A stretch of 64,000 bases of DNA from Variovorax sp. PBS-H4 (lineage in GTDB: Bacteria > Pseudomonadota > Gammaproteobacteria > Burkholderiales > Burkholderiaceae_C). Made by a program: the position numbers and the translations under genes. The notes beneath the pieces are model-generated. The model had not been told where the DNA came from, searched no databases, and was given only the letters and a program-made list of their open reading frames with translations. The DNA lies in NCBI RefSeq assembly GCF_901827205.1, contig NZ_LR594675.1:5073501-5137500 (forward strand), read 5' to 3'. Positions 51,242 through 59,851 of the stretch are shown piece by piece. Position 1 is the stretch's first letter. Each line of letters starts with the position of its first letter.

Positions 51242-52243
51242 TTACTGAGCGGGCAACAGGTCGTTCGTAAAGAAGGTCTCGACGGGCTTGGGTGTCCCGA
51301 TCGCCTCGTCCGTCTTGAGAAGGTCCAGCGCCTGCGAGATGGCCTTGGCATCGATCCATCCGACCGGCTTGCCGGAAGCGGCGGGAACTGCGTCCATCGT
51401 CGCGCGCACCTGCGCCTCCACGACCTCCGCTGGCGGGCTGCCCTCCCAGGTTTTCATCAAGGCTGCCGCTGCTGCCTTCGGGTCCTTGCGCGTCGCGGCG
51501 ATGCCTTCGTTGACCGCCGCCAGGTAGCGCCGCAGGACGTCGGGTCGCTTGGCGATGGCCGCATTGCTCGACACCGCGGCCAACCCGGGAATTGCAAGGC
51601 CATGCTGCGCCAGGTCGAGGACCGGGAATTTGGTGCCGACCTTGGCCTCGAGCACCGGAAGGTCGCTCGTGCGGTAGACGCTCACCGCGTCGACCTGCTT
51701 CTGCAGGAATTGCGGAACGCGCGACTGCGCGTCCATCTGGATCTTCTTGACCTTTGCGCAGTCGATGCCATTGACCGCACAAAAGACGGACAGGTAAGAG
51801 GTGCCGGTTTCTCCGACCGAGTGGGCGATGGTCTTGCCTTCCAGGTCCTTCGGCTGCGCAATGGGCTTGTCAGGCTGCGAGATCAGCACCACCGGCGTAC
51901 GGGGGTGGTAGAGCGCGACGATCTTGACCGGCATGCCTTTCTGAATGGCAGAGACCGCGAAGATGGCGGGCATCACCACGACATCTTCCTGTCCTTGCAG
52001 CAAAGCGCCCAGCGCGGCAGGCGCCCCGGCGCCCTCGCCCATGCGCACGGCCAGGTTCTTGGATGCATAAATGCCCTGCTCCTGGGCCAGGTAGAGGTGC
52101 GCGTACTCGCCCTTGAGCTTCCAGCTGAAGCGCACGTTCACCGGGTCCGTCGCCCACGCGGCGGAGGTCGAGACCAGGAGCGCTGCCAGGGCAGCCTTTC
52201 TGAGATGTGAGCTCATGGAAATGCCGGATCGCAGGAGTCGCAT
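51242..52243 (-). CDS. ABC substrate-binding protein, NMT1/SsuA-like
   Basis: A 333-residue secreted binding protein. The signal peptide spans roughly residues 10-31 (KAALAALLVSTSAAWA) with cleavage after AWA. The mature domain has FSWKLKGEYAHLYLAQEQGIY and later GKTIAHSVGETGTSYLSVF, the pattern of the NMT1/THI5-like group that binds pyrimidine precursors, taurine, nitrate or other small nitrogen or sulfur compounds. It is the first gene of the minus-strand operon, facing the GntR gene across a 175-bp region that holds the operator. ATG 52216 (MSSHLRK) is an alternative start. Confidence 0.92.
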   Translation of the reverse strand: MRLLRSGISMSSHLRKAALAALLVSTSAAWATDPVNVRFSWKLKGEYAHLYLAQEQGIYASKNLAVRMGEGAGAPAALGALLQGQEDVVVMPAIFAVSAIQKGMPVKIVALYHPRTPVVLISQPDKPIAQPKDLEGKTIAHSVGETGTSYLSVFCAVNGIDCAKVKKIQMDAQSRVPQFLQKQVDAVSVYRTSDLPVLEAKVGTKFPVLDLAQHGLAIPGLAAVSSNAAIAKRPDVLRRYLAAVNEGIAATRKDPKAAAAALMKTWEGSPPAEVVEAQVRATMDAVPAASGKPVGWIDAKAISQALDLLKTDEAIGTPKPVETFFTNDLLPAQ

Positions 52244-52340
52244 GGAATACCGCCCGTGAGGTTGAGTGAGTAAAGAAACCAGCCCTTGCCCTCATAGCCC
52301 CAGAGGCTTAGGGTTCGGATGGCGTGGATGTAGACTCGTC

Positions 52341-52370
52341 TTGATCACAGAGTGTGATCACAGCTATAAT
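52341..52370 (+). promoter_or_regulatory. promoter of the GntR-RidA-CobW operon
   Basis: TTGATC (52341-52346), an 18-bp spacer and a perfect TATAAT (52365-52370). The operator palindrome covers the -35 box and most of the spacer, so bound regulator would block RNA polymerase; this predicts autorepression of the GntR gene. Confidence 0.75.
52342..52360. promoter_or_regulatory. operator 1: TGATCACA-GAG-TGTGATCA
   Basis: A perfect 8-bp inverted repeat with a 3-base centre, in the divergent region between the binding-protein gene and the GntR gene. The same palindrome with GTG in the centre lies at 59751-59769. A further half site TAATCACA is at 52367-52374. The size and symmetry suit a dimeric GntR/FCD regulator. 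Confidence 0.82.
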
Positions 52371-52418
52371 CACACACAATCGGGTTAACCCTCATCACGG
52401 CAACCAACGGGAGAGTCC

Positions 52419-53165
52419 ATGGAACAGATCGCCGAACGCCTTCGACAACCCACCTCCGAGGCACCGAGCAAACGCGCACGCGGCAGCGTCCCCGAGGAAG
52501 TGTTCCAGCGACTTCGGCGCGGCCTGATGGTGGGTGCCTTCGCGCCCGGCCAGGTGATGAGCCTGCGCAAGCTTGCAAGCAGCTTCGGCACCAGTCCGAT
52601 GCCGGTCCGGGACGCGTTGGCACGGCTGGTGGTGATCAATGCGCTGGAGGCCACTGCCAGCGGATCTGTTCGCGTACCGAGACTCACGCCGAAGAAACTG
52701 AAGGAGCTTTTCGCGGTGCGGGAGCTGATCGAGGGCATGGCGACCGAGATGGCGTGCCGCAATTGCACGCCGGTGTTGCTGAGCACGCTGACCGCGATCA
52801 ACGATGAGTTGCTCGAGGCCATCGCGAGGCGCAATCTGCTCGGCTGCCTGTCATCGAACCAGCGCTTTCATTTCACGCTCTACGAGGCGTCGGGCACCGA
52901 AGTCGTCATGCCGCTGATTGAATCGTTGTGGCTGCAGTTCGGCCCGACGATGTACCTGTCGCTGCTGTCGCCGAGTACTCCTTGGGACGCTTCGGCACAC
53001 GTCGAGATCCTCGAAGGCCTGCGCACCAAGAAGCCCGCGATGGCCAGGCAAGGCGTGCTGCGCGACATTCGCAGCACGGGCAGCACGCTCGCCCCTGCCC
53101 TCAGCGAGCCGAACGCCGACGACCTGCTCTCTGCCCCGCTGGACGACCTCTATTTCGGCAACTGA
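52419..53165 (+). CDS. GntR-family (FadR/FCD subfamily) transcriptional regulator
   Basis: A 248-residue regulator. The N-terminal winged helix-turn-helix (about 20-92) reads VFQRLRRGLMVGAFAPGQVM then SFGTSPMPVRDALARL, the GntR signature. The C-terminal helical FCD domain (about 100-235) has NQRFHFTLYEASG and AHVEILEGL, with histidines placed for metal or ligand binding. It most likely binds the two TGATCACA-N3-TGTGATCA palindromes at 52342 and 59751 and controls the whole accessory cluster, including itself. The effector is unknown but probably the pathway substrate. Confidence 0.93.
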   Translation: MEQIAERLRQPTSEAPSKRARGSVPEEVFQRLRRGLMVGAFAPGQVMSLRKLASSFGTSPMPVRDALARLVVINALEATASGSVRVPRLTPKKLKELFAVRELIEGMATEMACRNCTPVLLSTLTAINDELLEAIARRNLLGCLSSNQRFHFTLYEASGTEVVMPLIESLWLQFGPTMYLSLLSPSTPWDASAHVEILEGLRTKKPAMARQGVLRDIRSTGSTLAPALSEPNADDLLSAPLDDLYFGN

Positions 53166-53190
53166 CCCCTACTCCCAAGGACACCAGAGA

Positions 53191-53661
53191 ATGACCCCCC
53201 AAGGAATTGAAGCACGCCTGGCCCAACTCGGCATCGAATTGCCGAACGCCGTTGCGCCGGCCGCAAACTATGTTCCGACACGCAGGAGCGGCTCGCTGAT
53301 CTACATCGCAGGCCAGGTCCCGACCGCCGGCGGCAAGGACCAGTACGTCGGCAAGGTCGGTCAGGATGTTTCGATCGAGGATGCTCAGAAAGCAGCACGC
53401 CTGTGCGCGATCAACATTCTTGCCCAGCTGCGTACGGCGTTGGGCGGCAGTCTGGATGGCGTCGCGGGCTGTGTGCGCCTCGGCGGCTTCGTCAACGCCA
53501 CGCCCGAATTTGGCGACCACCCGAAGGTGATCAACGGCGCCTCAGACCTCATGGTCGAGGTGTTCGGCGATGCGGGCAGGCATGCGCGCGCTGCCGTCGG
53601 CTGCAACTCGCTGCCGCGCAATGTGGCCGTCGAGGTCGACGCGATTTTCGAGCTGGCCTGA
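53191..53661 (+). CDS. RidA/YjgF/YER057c/UK114 family protein
   Basis: A 156-residue protein of the longer RidA-like subgroup. Segments: SGSLIYIAGQVPTAGG, AARLCAINILAQLRTALGG, VRLGGFVNATPEFGDHPKVI and the C-terminal RNVAVEVDAIFELA with the arginine that binds the substrate carboxylate. RidA proteins hydrolyse reactive enamine/imine intermediates; some family members act as specific deaminases in catabolic pathways. It lies 25 bp after the GntR gene and 2 bp before the CobW gene in one operon. A longer overlapping frame from 52918 is a shadow. Confidence 0.93.
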   Translation: MTPQGIEARLAQLGIELPNAVAPAANYVPTRRSGSLIYIAGQVPTAGGKDQYVGKVGQDVSIEDAQKAARLCAINILAQLRTALGGSLDGVAGCVRLGGFVNATPEFGDHPKVINGASDLMVEVFGDAGRHARAAVGCNSLPRNVAVEVDAIFELA

Positions 53662-53663
53662 CG

Positions 53664-54713
53664 ATGACGCCCACCGCGCCCGAGGCCGACAACCGCGTGC
53701 CGATCCACGTGCTGACGGGCTTCCTCGGCAGCGGCAAGACCACCCTGCTGCGCCATCTGCTGGGCGATCCCGGCCTGGCGGACACTGCGGTGGTCATCAA
53801 CGAGTTCGGCGAGACAGGACTCGACCACCTGCTGGTGCGCGAGGTGGCCGAGGACGTCGTGCTGCTGAGTTCCGGCTGCCTTTGCTGCTCGGTGCGCGAC
53901 GACCTGGTGTCGACGTTGGCCGAGCTGAACGCGCTGATGGGCGCCGGCAGGATTCCCGCATTCACCCGGGTCGTGGTCGAGACCACCGGGCTGGCCGATC
54001 CGGCGCCGATCATGCAGGCGATCCTGAGCGAAGCAACCCTTGTGTCCTGGTCCCGCCTGGGCCTGGTGATCACGACCGTAGACGCCGTCAACGGCGAGCA
54101 GACGCTGGGCCGGCATCGCGAGGCCAGGCAGCAGCTGGCAACGGCCGACCGGCTGATCCTGACCAAGACCGACCTGGTCGGAGAAGCCGAAGGCGAGGCG
54201 CTGCGCGGCAAGCTCCGTGCGATGAATCCGTCGGCGAGCCTGCTCGTGTCCCGCAAGGCGCAGCTGCCCGCGGCCGACATTCTCCGGGAGCCGGACGGGC
54301 CATGGAGGACGCCTGCGCCGCCCCAGCTCGGCCCGATCATCGACTCCGTCATCGGTGCGCAGCCGAAGGCGCAGCCGCAAGGGCACGGGGGCTCGCACGA
54401 CGATGCGATCAAGACCTTCACGGTGGCGCTTCGGCAACCGGTGGACTGGCCGGCCTTCGTCGAGTGGCTGGAGCTGTTGCTCGCCAGCCGCGGCGATTCG
54501 ATCCTGCGCGTGAAGGGCCTGGTGGCCCTCGACGATGACGAACGCCCAGTGGTCGTCCAGGGCGTGCAGCACGTGCTCTACCCGATCGAGCGCCTGCCGG
54601 CGTGGCCGCAGGCGACCACGGCGCCGGGTTGGATCGTCTTCATTGCGCGCGACCTGACGCAACGGGCGATCGAAAACTCAATCTCCAGCGTCTACGAGAC
54701 CCGCGTGGCCTGA
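53664..54713 (+). CDS. CobW/COG0523-type GTPase metallochaperone
   Basis: A 349-residue G3E GTPase. Walker A is GFLGSGKTT (19-27), the metal-binding CxCC motif is Cys72, Cys74 and Cys75 (GCLCCSVRDD), and the guanine motif reads TKTD. A linker with GHGGSHDD may also bind metal. The CobW C-terminal domain follows (TFTVALRQPVDWPAFVEWL). Such proteins insert metal, often zinc, into target enzymes. Several metal-dependent amidohydrolases in the cluster are natural clients. It is the last gene of the GntR operon; its 3' end overlaps the convergent amidohydrolase gene by 36 bp. Confidence 0.93.
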   Translation: MTPTAPEADNRVPIHVLTGFLGSGKTTLLRHLLGDPGLADTAVVINEFGETGLDHLLVREVAEDVVLLSSGCLCCSVRDDLVSTLAELNALMGAGRIPAFTRVVVETTGLADPAPIMQAILSEATLVSWSRLGLVITTVDAVNGEQTLGRHREARQQLATADRLILTKTDLVGEAEGEALRGKLRAMNPSASLLVSRKAQLPAADILREPDGPWRTPAPPQLGPIIDSVIGAQPKAQPQGHGGSHDDAIKTFTVALRQPVDWPAFVEWLELLLASRGDSILRVKGLVALDDDERPVVVQGVQHVLYPIERLPAWPQATTAPGWIVFIARDLTQRAIENSISSVYETRVA

Positions 54714-55874
54714 CAGCGGCGCACTCGCACCGGCGATGGCATCGATGGTGCGCCCTCGGCGCAGCAGCACTCGCCCGTCTGGGCGCCTCGCGAGCGCGTC
54801 GTCGAAGGACGATGCCGGGATCAACAGCAGGTCCGCGACGTCGCCTGGCTCGATGCGCCGCCGGCCGCCGCAGACGAGCGCAGCAAGGTCCTGCGCCGCA
54901 TCGACGTGCGCGGCCATCGCACCGACGAAGCCGGTCTCGAGCATGTCGCCGTCGCCAAAGGGAAAGAACCAATCCCTGACGTTGTCGGTGCCGAAGCGCA
55001 CCGCCACGCCCGCCTTCAGTGCCTCCAGGACCGGCGCCAGTCCGCGCAGGCGCGGTGCGCCGTCGCCCCGCGACTGGAGGTACAGATTGAGTTCAGGCAG
55101 CACCACCAGCACGATGCCCGCCTCTGCCATCCGGTCCAGCAAGCGCCGGACTTCGTCGCGCGGCATGGCCGAAAGCACGCAAGCATGGCTGACCGTGACA
55201 CGGTTTTGCAGCCCACGCGTCAAAGTGGCGTCCACCAGTTGATGGATCAGCGCATTCGACGCTTCGAGGTGTTCGTCGAGGTGGATGTCGAGTGATACCT
55301 CCAGCGCGAGCGCCGTGTCCAGCAGTGCCTCCAGTGCGGCCTTGGGTCGGGCACTGAGCGCGGGGACGGCACCGATGAACGAGGCGCCCCGCTCTACCGC
55401 CTCGGCGAAGAGTGCCCCTGTCTCCGGCTGGCTCGGATCTGCTGCCGCACTCGCAAACGCGACGACCTCGACGTCGAGCGACGTGCGCACTTGCGCCGCA
55501 GCCGCCAGCACGCCTTCGACAGCGACCATACCGCTGACGGGATCGACATCGGTATGTGTGCGCAGCGAACAAACGCCATGCGCGATCGACCTGTCGAACA
55601 GCCTGGCGGCCCGCGCGCGCACGTCCTCGATGCTGACGTTGGCCCGTTCGCGCTTCGCCGAGGCCACGGCATCGCTCAGGGAAGCCGGTCGCTGCGATGA
55701 CGCCGCATACGCCCGGTTCGCGTGGGCGTGCAGATTGACGAGCGAAGGCATGGCCAGCCAGCGTGGCGCCGCTGCACTGGCGGAGGGCGAAAGGGCTCGT
55801 ACGCGCTCGCCCTCGATCTCCAGGTCGAAACTGCCGGCGCGGTCGATCAGCGCAACGGAGCGGATGACCCGCAT
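54678..55874 (-). CDS. amidohydrolase, cytosine-deaminase (CodA)-like
   Basis: A 398-residue amidohydrolase-superfamily protein. Metal ligands: His49 and His51 (NLHAHAN), a His in SLDIHLDEH, a His in TVSHACVL, and Asp in FGTDNVRDWFFPFGDGDML. The last block matches the DDVxDPWYPLG region of CodA, the group that deaminates cytosine, isocytosine, creatinine or related rings. The start ATG overlaps the upstream gene's TGA by one base (TGATG), so the two deaminase-like genes are coupled. It is the last gene of the four-gene minus-strand operon from 59691. Confidence 0.9.
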   Translation of the reverse strand: MRVIRSVALIDRAGSFDLEIEGERVRALSPSASAAAPRWLAMPSLVNLHAHANRAYAASSQRPASLSDAVASAKRERANVSIEDVRARAARLFDRSIAHGVCSLRTHTDVDPVSGMVAVEGVLAAAAQVRTSLDVEVVAFASAAADPSQPETGALFAEAVERGASFIGAVPALSARPKAALEALLDTALALEVSLDIHLDEHLEASNALIHQLVDATLTRGLQNRVTVSHACVLSAMPRDEVRRLLDRMAEAGIVLVVLPELNLYLQSRGDGAPRLRGLAPVLEALKAGVAVRFGTDNVRDWFFPFGDGDMLETGFVGAMAAHVDAAQDLAALVCGGRRRIEPGDVADLLLIPASSFDDALARRPDGRVLLRRGRTIDAIAGASAPLSGHAGLVDAGD

Positions 55875-57313
55875 CAGTTGCCGCTGTCGTACAGCGTGGT
55901 CGTGGTCTCGACGTTCTCGTCGTGCAGGCCCGCACGCTCGACGGCCGCAGCGGCGAGCTCCCTGGCCCTGCGGCGCAGCGCCGGCTCGTCCACACCATGC
56001 ACCTTGCCTTCGCTGTAGAGCGCCTTGCCGTCGACCCAGGTCTGCGTGATCGAGGCGGTCGACGCCGAGAAGACCAGTGCCTGCAACGGATCATGGAACG
56101 GGGTCCACTCGACATGATCGAGGTCGAAGAGGATGAAGTCGGCCTTCTTCCCGACTTCGAGGGAACCGATCTCGTGGTCCCACATCGCGGCCTTGGCGCC
56201 TTCGATGGTGGCCGCGCGCAGCGCCTGGCGAGCGGTGAACACGTCGGGCTTCATGCGTGCGTCCTTGAACATGCCGGCGACGATCAGCATCTGGCGCATG
56301 AGGTTCATGTTGCCGGCCGCCGATACGCCATCGGTGCCCAGTCCGACGGTGACACCAGCGGCGACCATCTCCGGATACTTGCCGATCGCGGTCGCACCCT
56401 TGCCGAGCTTGAAGGACGAGCACGGGCAGAACGCGACCTTGGCACCGCGACTCGCCAGCAGCTTTACTTCCTCGTCGCTGACGGCCGCGCCGTGCGCAAT
56501 GACGAGGTTGGAGCCGATACCGCCAGCGCGGTCGATGCGCGTGATCGGCCAGCAACCGTACTTGTCTTCGCAGACCTTCGCCTCTTCGATGGAGGTCGCG
56601 AGGTGGTAGGTGGTGCCGACGCCGAGCCGCTCGGCCAGTTTCTGCGCGCCGACGTGGAGTTCCAGCGTGCAGGGCTCCTTCCCTTCGATGTTCACCCAGC
56701 ATCGCACGCGGCCGTCGAGGGCGCCGTCGTATTTGCGCACGCAGGCCTCCAGTTCAGCCAGGGCGGCCTCGGCGTTCGGGAAGAAGTGGTGCCGCGCCAT
56801 CTCTTCGGTCCACCCTCGCGGCAGCTCGGGGGGCGGATTGTCCGCCGCATGCCGGCCAGTTATGCCGCGAATGCCGGTCTTCTCCATCGCCCGGACAGTG
56901 ATGCCGGGGTCGTATTGCGACCCCATGTCGATGAAGCAGGTGGTGCCATTGCGCAGCATCTCCGTGATGCCAAGCAGCGCTCCCCAGTACTCGTCTTCCT
57001 CGGTGATGTGCGCGTAAAAGGGCTTGGCCCAGTGGAAGACCCAGGCCCTGGTGTTCAGGTTGTCGGGGAACACGGCGCGCGACAACGTCTCCGACAGATG
57101 AACGTGGCTGTCGACGAAGCCAGGGCAGATGCCGAGCATGCGCCCGTCCATCACTCGGTCGAAGTGCTCGCCGCGGTGCCGTGCCGCGACGTCGGCAGCG
57201 GGGCCGATATCGACGATGCGGTCCTTGTCGACCAGGATGCTCGCGTTGCGCACCACCGTGTCGTCGGCGTCGACGAGGAATGCGAAATCAAGGTGCTCGA
57301 TGAGCGTGCGCAT
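55874..57313 (-). CDS. amidohydrolase, AtzA/SsnA-like chlorohydrolase-deaminase family
   Basis: A 479-residue enzyme of the triazine-hydrolase/aminohydrolase group. Metal ligands: His70 and His72 (DSHVHLSE), a His in TTYHLATS, a His in LVIAHGAAVSDEE and Asp in GLGTDGVSAAGNMNLM. Family members deaminate or dechlorinate N-heterocycles such as guanine, 8-oxoguanine, pterins, S-adenosylhomocysteine or melamine. The N-terminal composite beta domain (MRTLIEHLDFAFLVD) is normal. Its specificity cannot be assigned. It lies between the M24 gene (36 bp upstream) and the CodA-like gene. Confidence 0.92.
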   Translation of the reverse strand: MRTLIEHLDFAFLVDADDTVVRNASILVDKDRIVDIGPAADVAARHRGEHFDRVMDGRMLGICPGFVDSHVHLSETLSRAVFPDNLNTRAWVFHWAKPFYAHITEEDEYWGALLGITEMLRNGTTCFIDMGSQYDPGITVRAMEKTGIRGITGRHAADNPPPELPRGWTEEMARHHFFPNAEAALAELEACVRKYDGALDGRVRCWVNIEGKEPCTLELHVGAQKLAERLGVGTTYHLATSIEEAKVCEDKYGCWPITRIDRAGGIGSNLVIAHGAAVSDEEVKLLASRGAKVAFCPCSSFKLGKGATAIGKYPEMVAAGVTVGLGTDGVSAAGNMNLMRQMLIVAGMFKDARMKPDVFTARQALRAATIEGAKAAMWDHEIGSLEVGKKADFILFDLDHVEWTPFHDPLQALVFSASTASITQTWVDGKALYSEGKVHGVDEPALRRRARELAAAAVERAGLHDENVETTTTLYDSGN

Positions 57314-57349
57314 GAAGATCTTCCCAAGTTGCAGTTGTCGGGTCGCCGC

Positions 57350-58489
57350 TCAGCCGTTGATGACCAGTAGCTTGTCGGTGTTGGCATAGTCGGAGAGCAG
57401 CTCGCAGCCATTGGCCGTGACCAGCAGCATGTCCTTGTTCTGCATGCCGAAGCCGTGCCCCGTTTCATAGCACAGCGGCTCGAAGCCAAGCACCATGCCT
57501 TCTTCGATGAGCGCGTCGCTTCCGGGCCGCCCCAGCACCGGCGTCTTGCCCAGGTAAGGATCCTCGTGCAGGTGCAGGCCGATGCCGTGGCCGACGAAGG
57601 AGATCGGCGGCAGGTCCATCTCGGAGAGCTTGGCGATGAAGGCGTCGTAGATGGCGCGACAGCTCGCGCCGGGCTTCACCATCTCCATGATCTGGTATTT
57701 GCAGTCCACCAGGTGCTGCCAGATGGCTTCGGCCTTCGGCGGCGCTTCGTGCACGACGGCAGTGCGGCACACGCCCGCCTGGTAGCCGTCGATCACGGAA
57801 AAGATCTCGACCCGGCAGACGTCGCGCGGCTTGAGCCTGCGATCGCTCGGACCGACATTGGGCAGCACGCTGCGCTCGCCTGTCGCGATGATCATGAGCT
57901 TGAAGTGTTCGGCCCCCAGTGCGTACACATTGCGCGTGAGGTGCCCGGCGATGTCCATTTCCGAATCGCCTGCCTTAACTGAGGCGAGCGCATCGGTGAT
58001 CGCTTGGTCGGCGATGCGCGATAGGCGACGCAGCAGCGCGATCTCGTCAGGTGTCTTGATCTGGCGCAGCCGCGCGAGGATCTGCTCGCAGTGCTCGAAG
58101 CGCGCTTCGGGGAGCGCCTTCTGCAGCCGCGCCAAGTCCCCAGAAGGCAGGTAGTCCATCTCGATGCCGATGCGGCCGCGCGCAAGACCCAGCTTGCTGA
58201 GTTGGTCGGCCAGCACAAGCATGGCGTCGTCGGTGAACTCGGCCCAGATGCGTGTCGGGACGTCCGCCGCGCGGCGCCTCACAGTACTGGCTTCCATGTC
58301 GACGGAGAACAACTCCACGCGTGCGTCGGACGTGACGATGGCCATCGCGTGGCGGTGCCTGATCAGCGGCTGCGACGGGACGACGAAGCCGGTCGCATAG
58401 GCATAGTTTTCGGGGGAGCACGACACCATGGCGTCGAGTCCGTGCTCGGCGATCGCCTTGACTTGCCGCTCGATGATTGCATTGCGCAT
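57350..58489 (-). CDS. M24-family (creatinase/prolidase-fold) hydrolase lacking metal ligands
   Basis: A 379-residue pita-bread-fold protein. The N-terminal domain has MRNAIIERQVKAIAEHGLDA and the SPENYAYATGF motif of this family. In metal-dependent members five ligands are Asp, Asp, His, Glu and Glu. Here the aligned positions are Glu228, Gly239, His301 (VGHGIGLH), Glu337 (LGFEPL) and Lys352, so the dimetal site is lost, as in creatinase, which works without metal on an amidino compound. The N-terminal frame extension to 58825 is not used; MRNAIIER is the family-like start. It is the second gene of its operon. Confidence 0.9.
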   Translation of the reverse strand: MRNAIIERQVKAIAEHGLDAMVSCSPENYAYATGFVVPSQPLIRHRHAMAIVTSDARVELFSVDMEASTVRRRAADVPTRIWAEFTDDAMLVLADQLSKLGLARGRIGIEMDYLPSGDLARLQKALPEARFEHCEQILARLRQIKTPDEIALLRRLSRIADQAITDALASVKAGDSEMDIAGHLTRNVYALGAEHFKLMIIATGERSVLPNVGPSDRRLKPRDVCRVEIFSVIDGYQAGVCRTAVVHEAPPKAEAIWQHLVDCKYQIMEMVKPGASCRAIYDAFIAKLSEMDLPPISFVGHGIGLHLHEDPYLGKTPVLGRPGSDALIEEGMVLGFEPLCYETGHGFGMQNKDMLLVTANGCELLSDYANTDKLLVING

Positions 58490-58530
58490 CTGGAAACCCT
58501 CAATGAATGTTTGTGTGTCGGCAGCGGCGT

Positions 58531-59691
58531 TCAGTCGCGCACCGTGTACTTTTCGACCTTGGCGAGATCGACGTCGATGCCCATGCCGGGCGCGGTCGGC
58601 ACCTCGATGCCGCCATCGACCAGTTGCATGGGCGCGACGATGAGGTCGTCGCGGTAATAGATGCCGCCGACCTGGCCCTTCTGCCACTCGGCGGGCGTCG
58701 ACACGGGGACTACGCAAGACAGCGTGGCCGCCGGCGCCGCGGCGGCAAGGTGGATGTTGGCGAGGTTGCCGACCCCGGTCTCTACCGAGCCGTTGACGTT
58801 GCAGATGATGCCCGCCGCGCGGCACACGGCCGCGACCTCCATCGCTTTGTAGAGCCCCCCCGGCTTGGTGGTGTAGATTGACACGATCTGCGCTGCGCGC
58901 TGCTCGCTGATCTGGATCGCATCATGCGCATTCCAAGCCGATTCGTCGGCCATCACGGGCGGATCGATGGCACGTGCGACCTCCGCGATGCGCTCAATGC
59001 CCATCACCGGCTGCTCGACATACTTGAGCCTGTACGGCTCCATCGCGCGCACGGTGGCGATGGCCTCGCCTGGCGTGCGATAGCCTTCGTTGGCGTCCAC
59101 GCACAACTCGACCGAATCGCCCACCGCGGCCCTGACGGTGCGCACCATGTCGATGTCGCGCTTCGCATCCACGCCGATCTTGATCTTGATCGTCTTGATG
59201 CCTTCGGCCGCAACCTGCGCGACCTCTTTCTCGGCCTCGGCGATCGGGATCAACCCGATCGAGTGGGTCACCATGATGCGCGAGCGCGCCTTGCCGCCGA
59301 GCAGCATGTGCACCGGCAGGCCGAGCCAGCGGCCCGTGACGTCGTAGGCGGCAAACTCGACCGCGGCCTTGGCATAGGGATAGCCGCGGATCACTGCGTC
59401 CATACGGGCATGCATCTCGGCAAAGTTACCCAGTTCGACCCCGACAAGCGCCGGCGCGAGGTACTTCTCGATGACCGTGTTTGCAATCGCCGTGGACTCG
59501 CCGAAGTAGCGGCCGAACTCGCCGCCCCAGTCCTTCAATGCAGGAGCCTCGCCCCAGCCGATCCGGCCGTCACTGTCGACTATGCGTGTCAGCAGGTAGC
59601 GGCCGATGGACTCCGTCAGCCCCGTCCATCTGTGCTCCCGCCGCGTGGGAAGTTGGACCAATAGCGTGTCTATGGACCGGATTGTCGGCAT
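58531..59691 (-). CDS. enolase-superfamily enzyme (mandelate racemase/muconate lactonizing group)
   Basis: A 386-residue enzyme of the MLE subgroup. The catalytic set is Lys169-x-Lys171 (TIKIKIG), metal ligands Asp199 (CVDANEGY), Glu226 (YVEQP) and Asp249 (MADES), and the second-face Lys276 (TTKPGG). These enzymes abstract a proton next to a carboxylate and then cycloisomerise, racemise or dehydrate; amino-acid or dipeptide racemases also belong here. The ATG at 59691 has GAGGAG eight bases upstream, better than the longer frame to 59757, which would run into the operator. It is the first gene of the minus-strand operon. Confidence 0.94.
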   Translation of the reverse strand: MPTIRSIDTLLVQLPTRREHRWTGLTESIGRYLLTRIVDSDGRIGWGEAPALKDWGGEFGRYFGESTAIANTVIEKYLAPALVGVELGNFAEMHARMDAVIRGYPYAKAAVEFAAYDVTGRWLGLPVHMLLGGKARSRIMVTHSIGLIPIAEAEKEVAQVAAEGIKTIKIKIGVDAKRDIDMVRTVRAAVGDSVELCVDANEGYRTPGEAIATVRAMEPYRLKYVEQPVMGIERIAEVARAIDPPVMADESAWNAHDAIQISEQRAAQIVSIYTTKPGGLYKAMEVAAVCRAAGIICNVNGSVETGVGNLANIHLAAAAPAATLSCVVPVSTPAEWQKGQVGGIYYRDDLIVAPMQLVDGGIEVPTAPGMGIDVDLAKVEKYTVRD

Positions 59692-59750
59692 CAGTGGAAC
59701 TCCTCGCATGTGTGTCAGGTGCCGGCAGCCCATCTGTCGCACCTTTACTG

Positions 59751-59769
59751 TGATCACAGTGTGTGATCA
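59751..59769. promoter_or_regulatory. operator 2: TGATCACA-GTG-TGTGATCA
   Basis: Differs from operator 1 at one central base. It sits between the minus-strand enolase-superfamily gene and the plus-strand 98-residue gene. On the minus strand a TTGACA (59786-59781) lies just upstream, so the palindrome would overlap the spacer and -10 region of that promoter. An added half site TGTGATTG lies at 59775-59782. Confidence 0.82.
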
Positions 59770-59851
59770 AATAATGTGATTGTCAATAGAGTCAGCACCC
59801 GCGTGGAATTTCGCGGCAAGACGGCTTGTCTGGGCAAGGAGGCCCTTCGCC

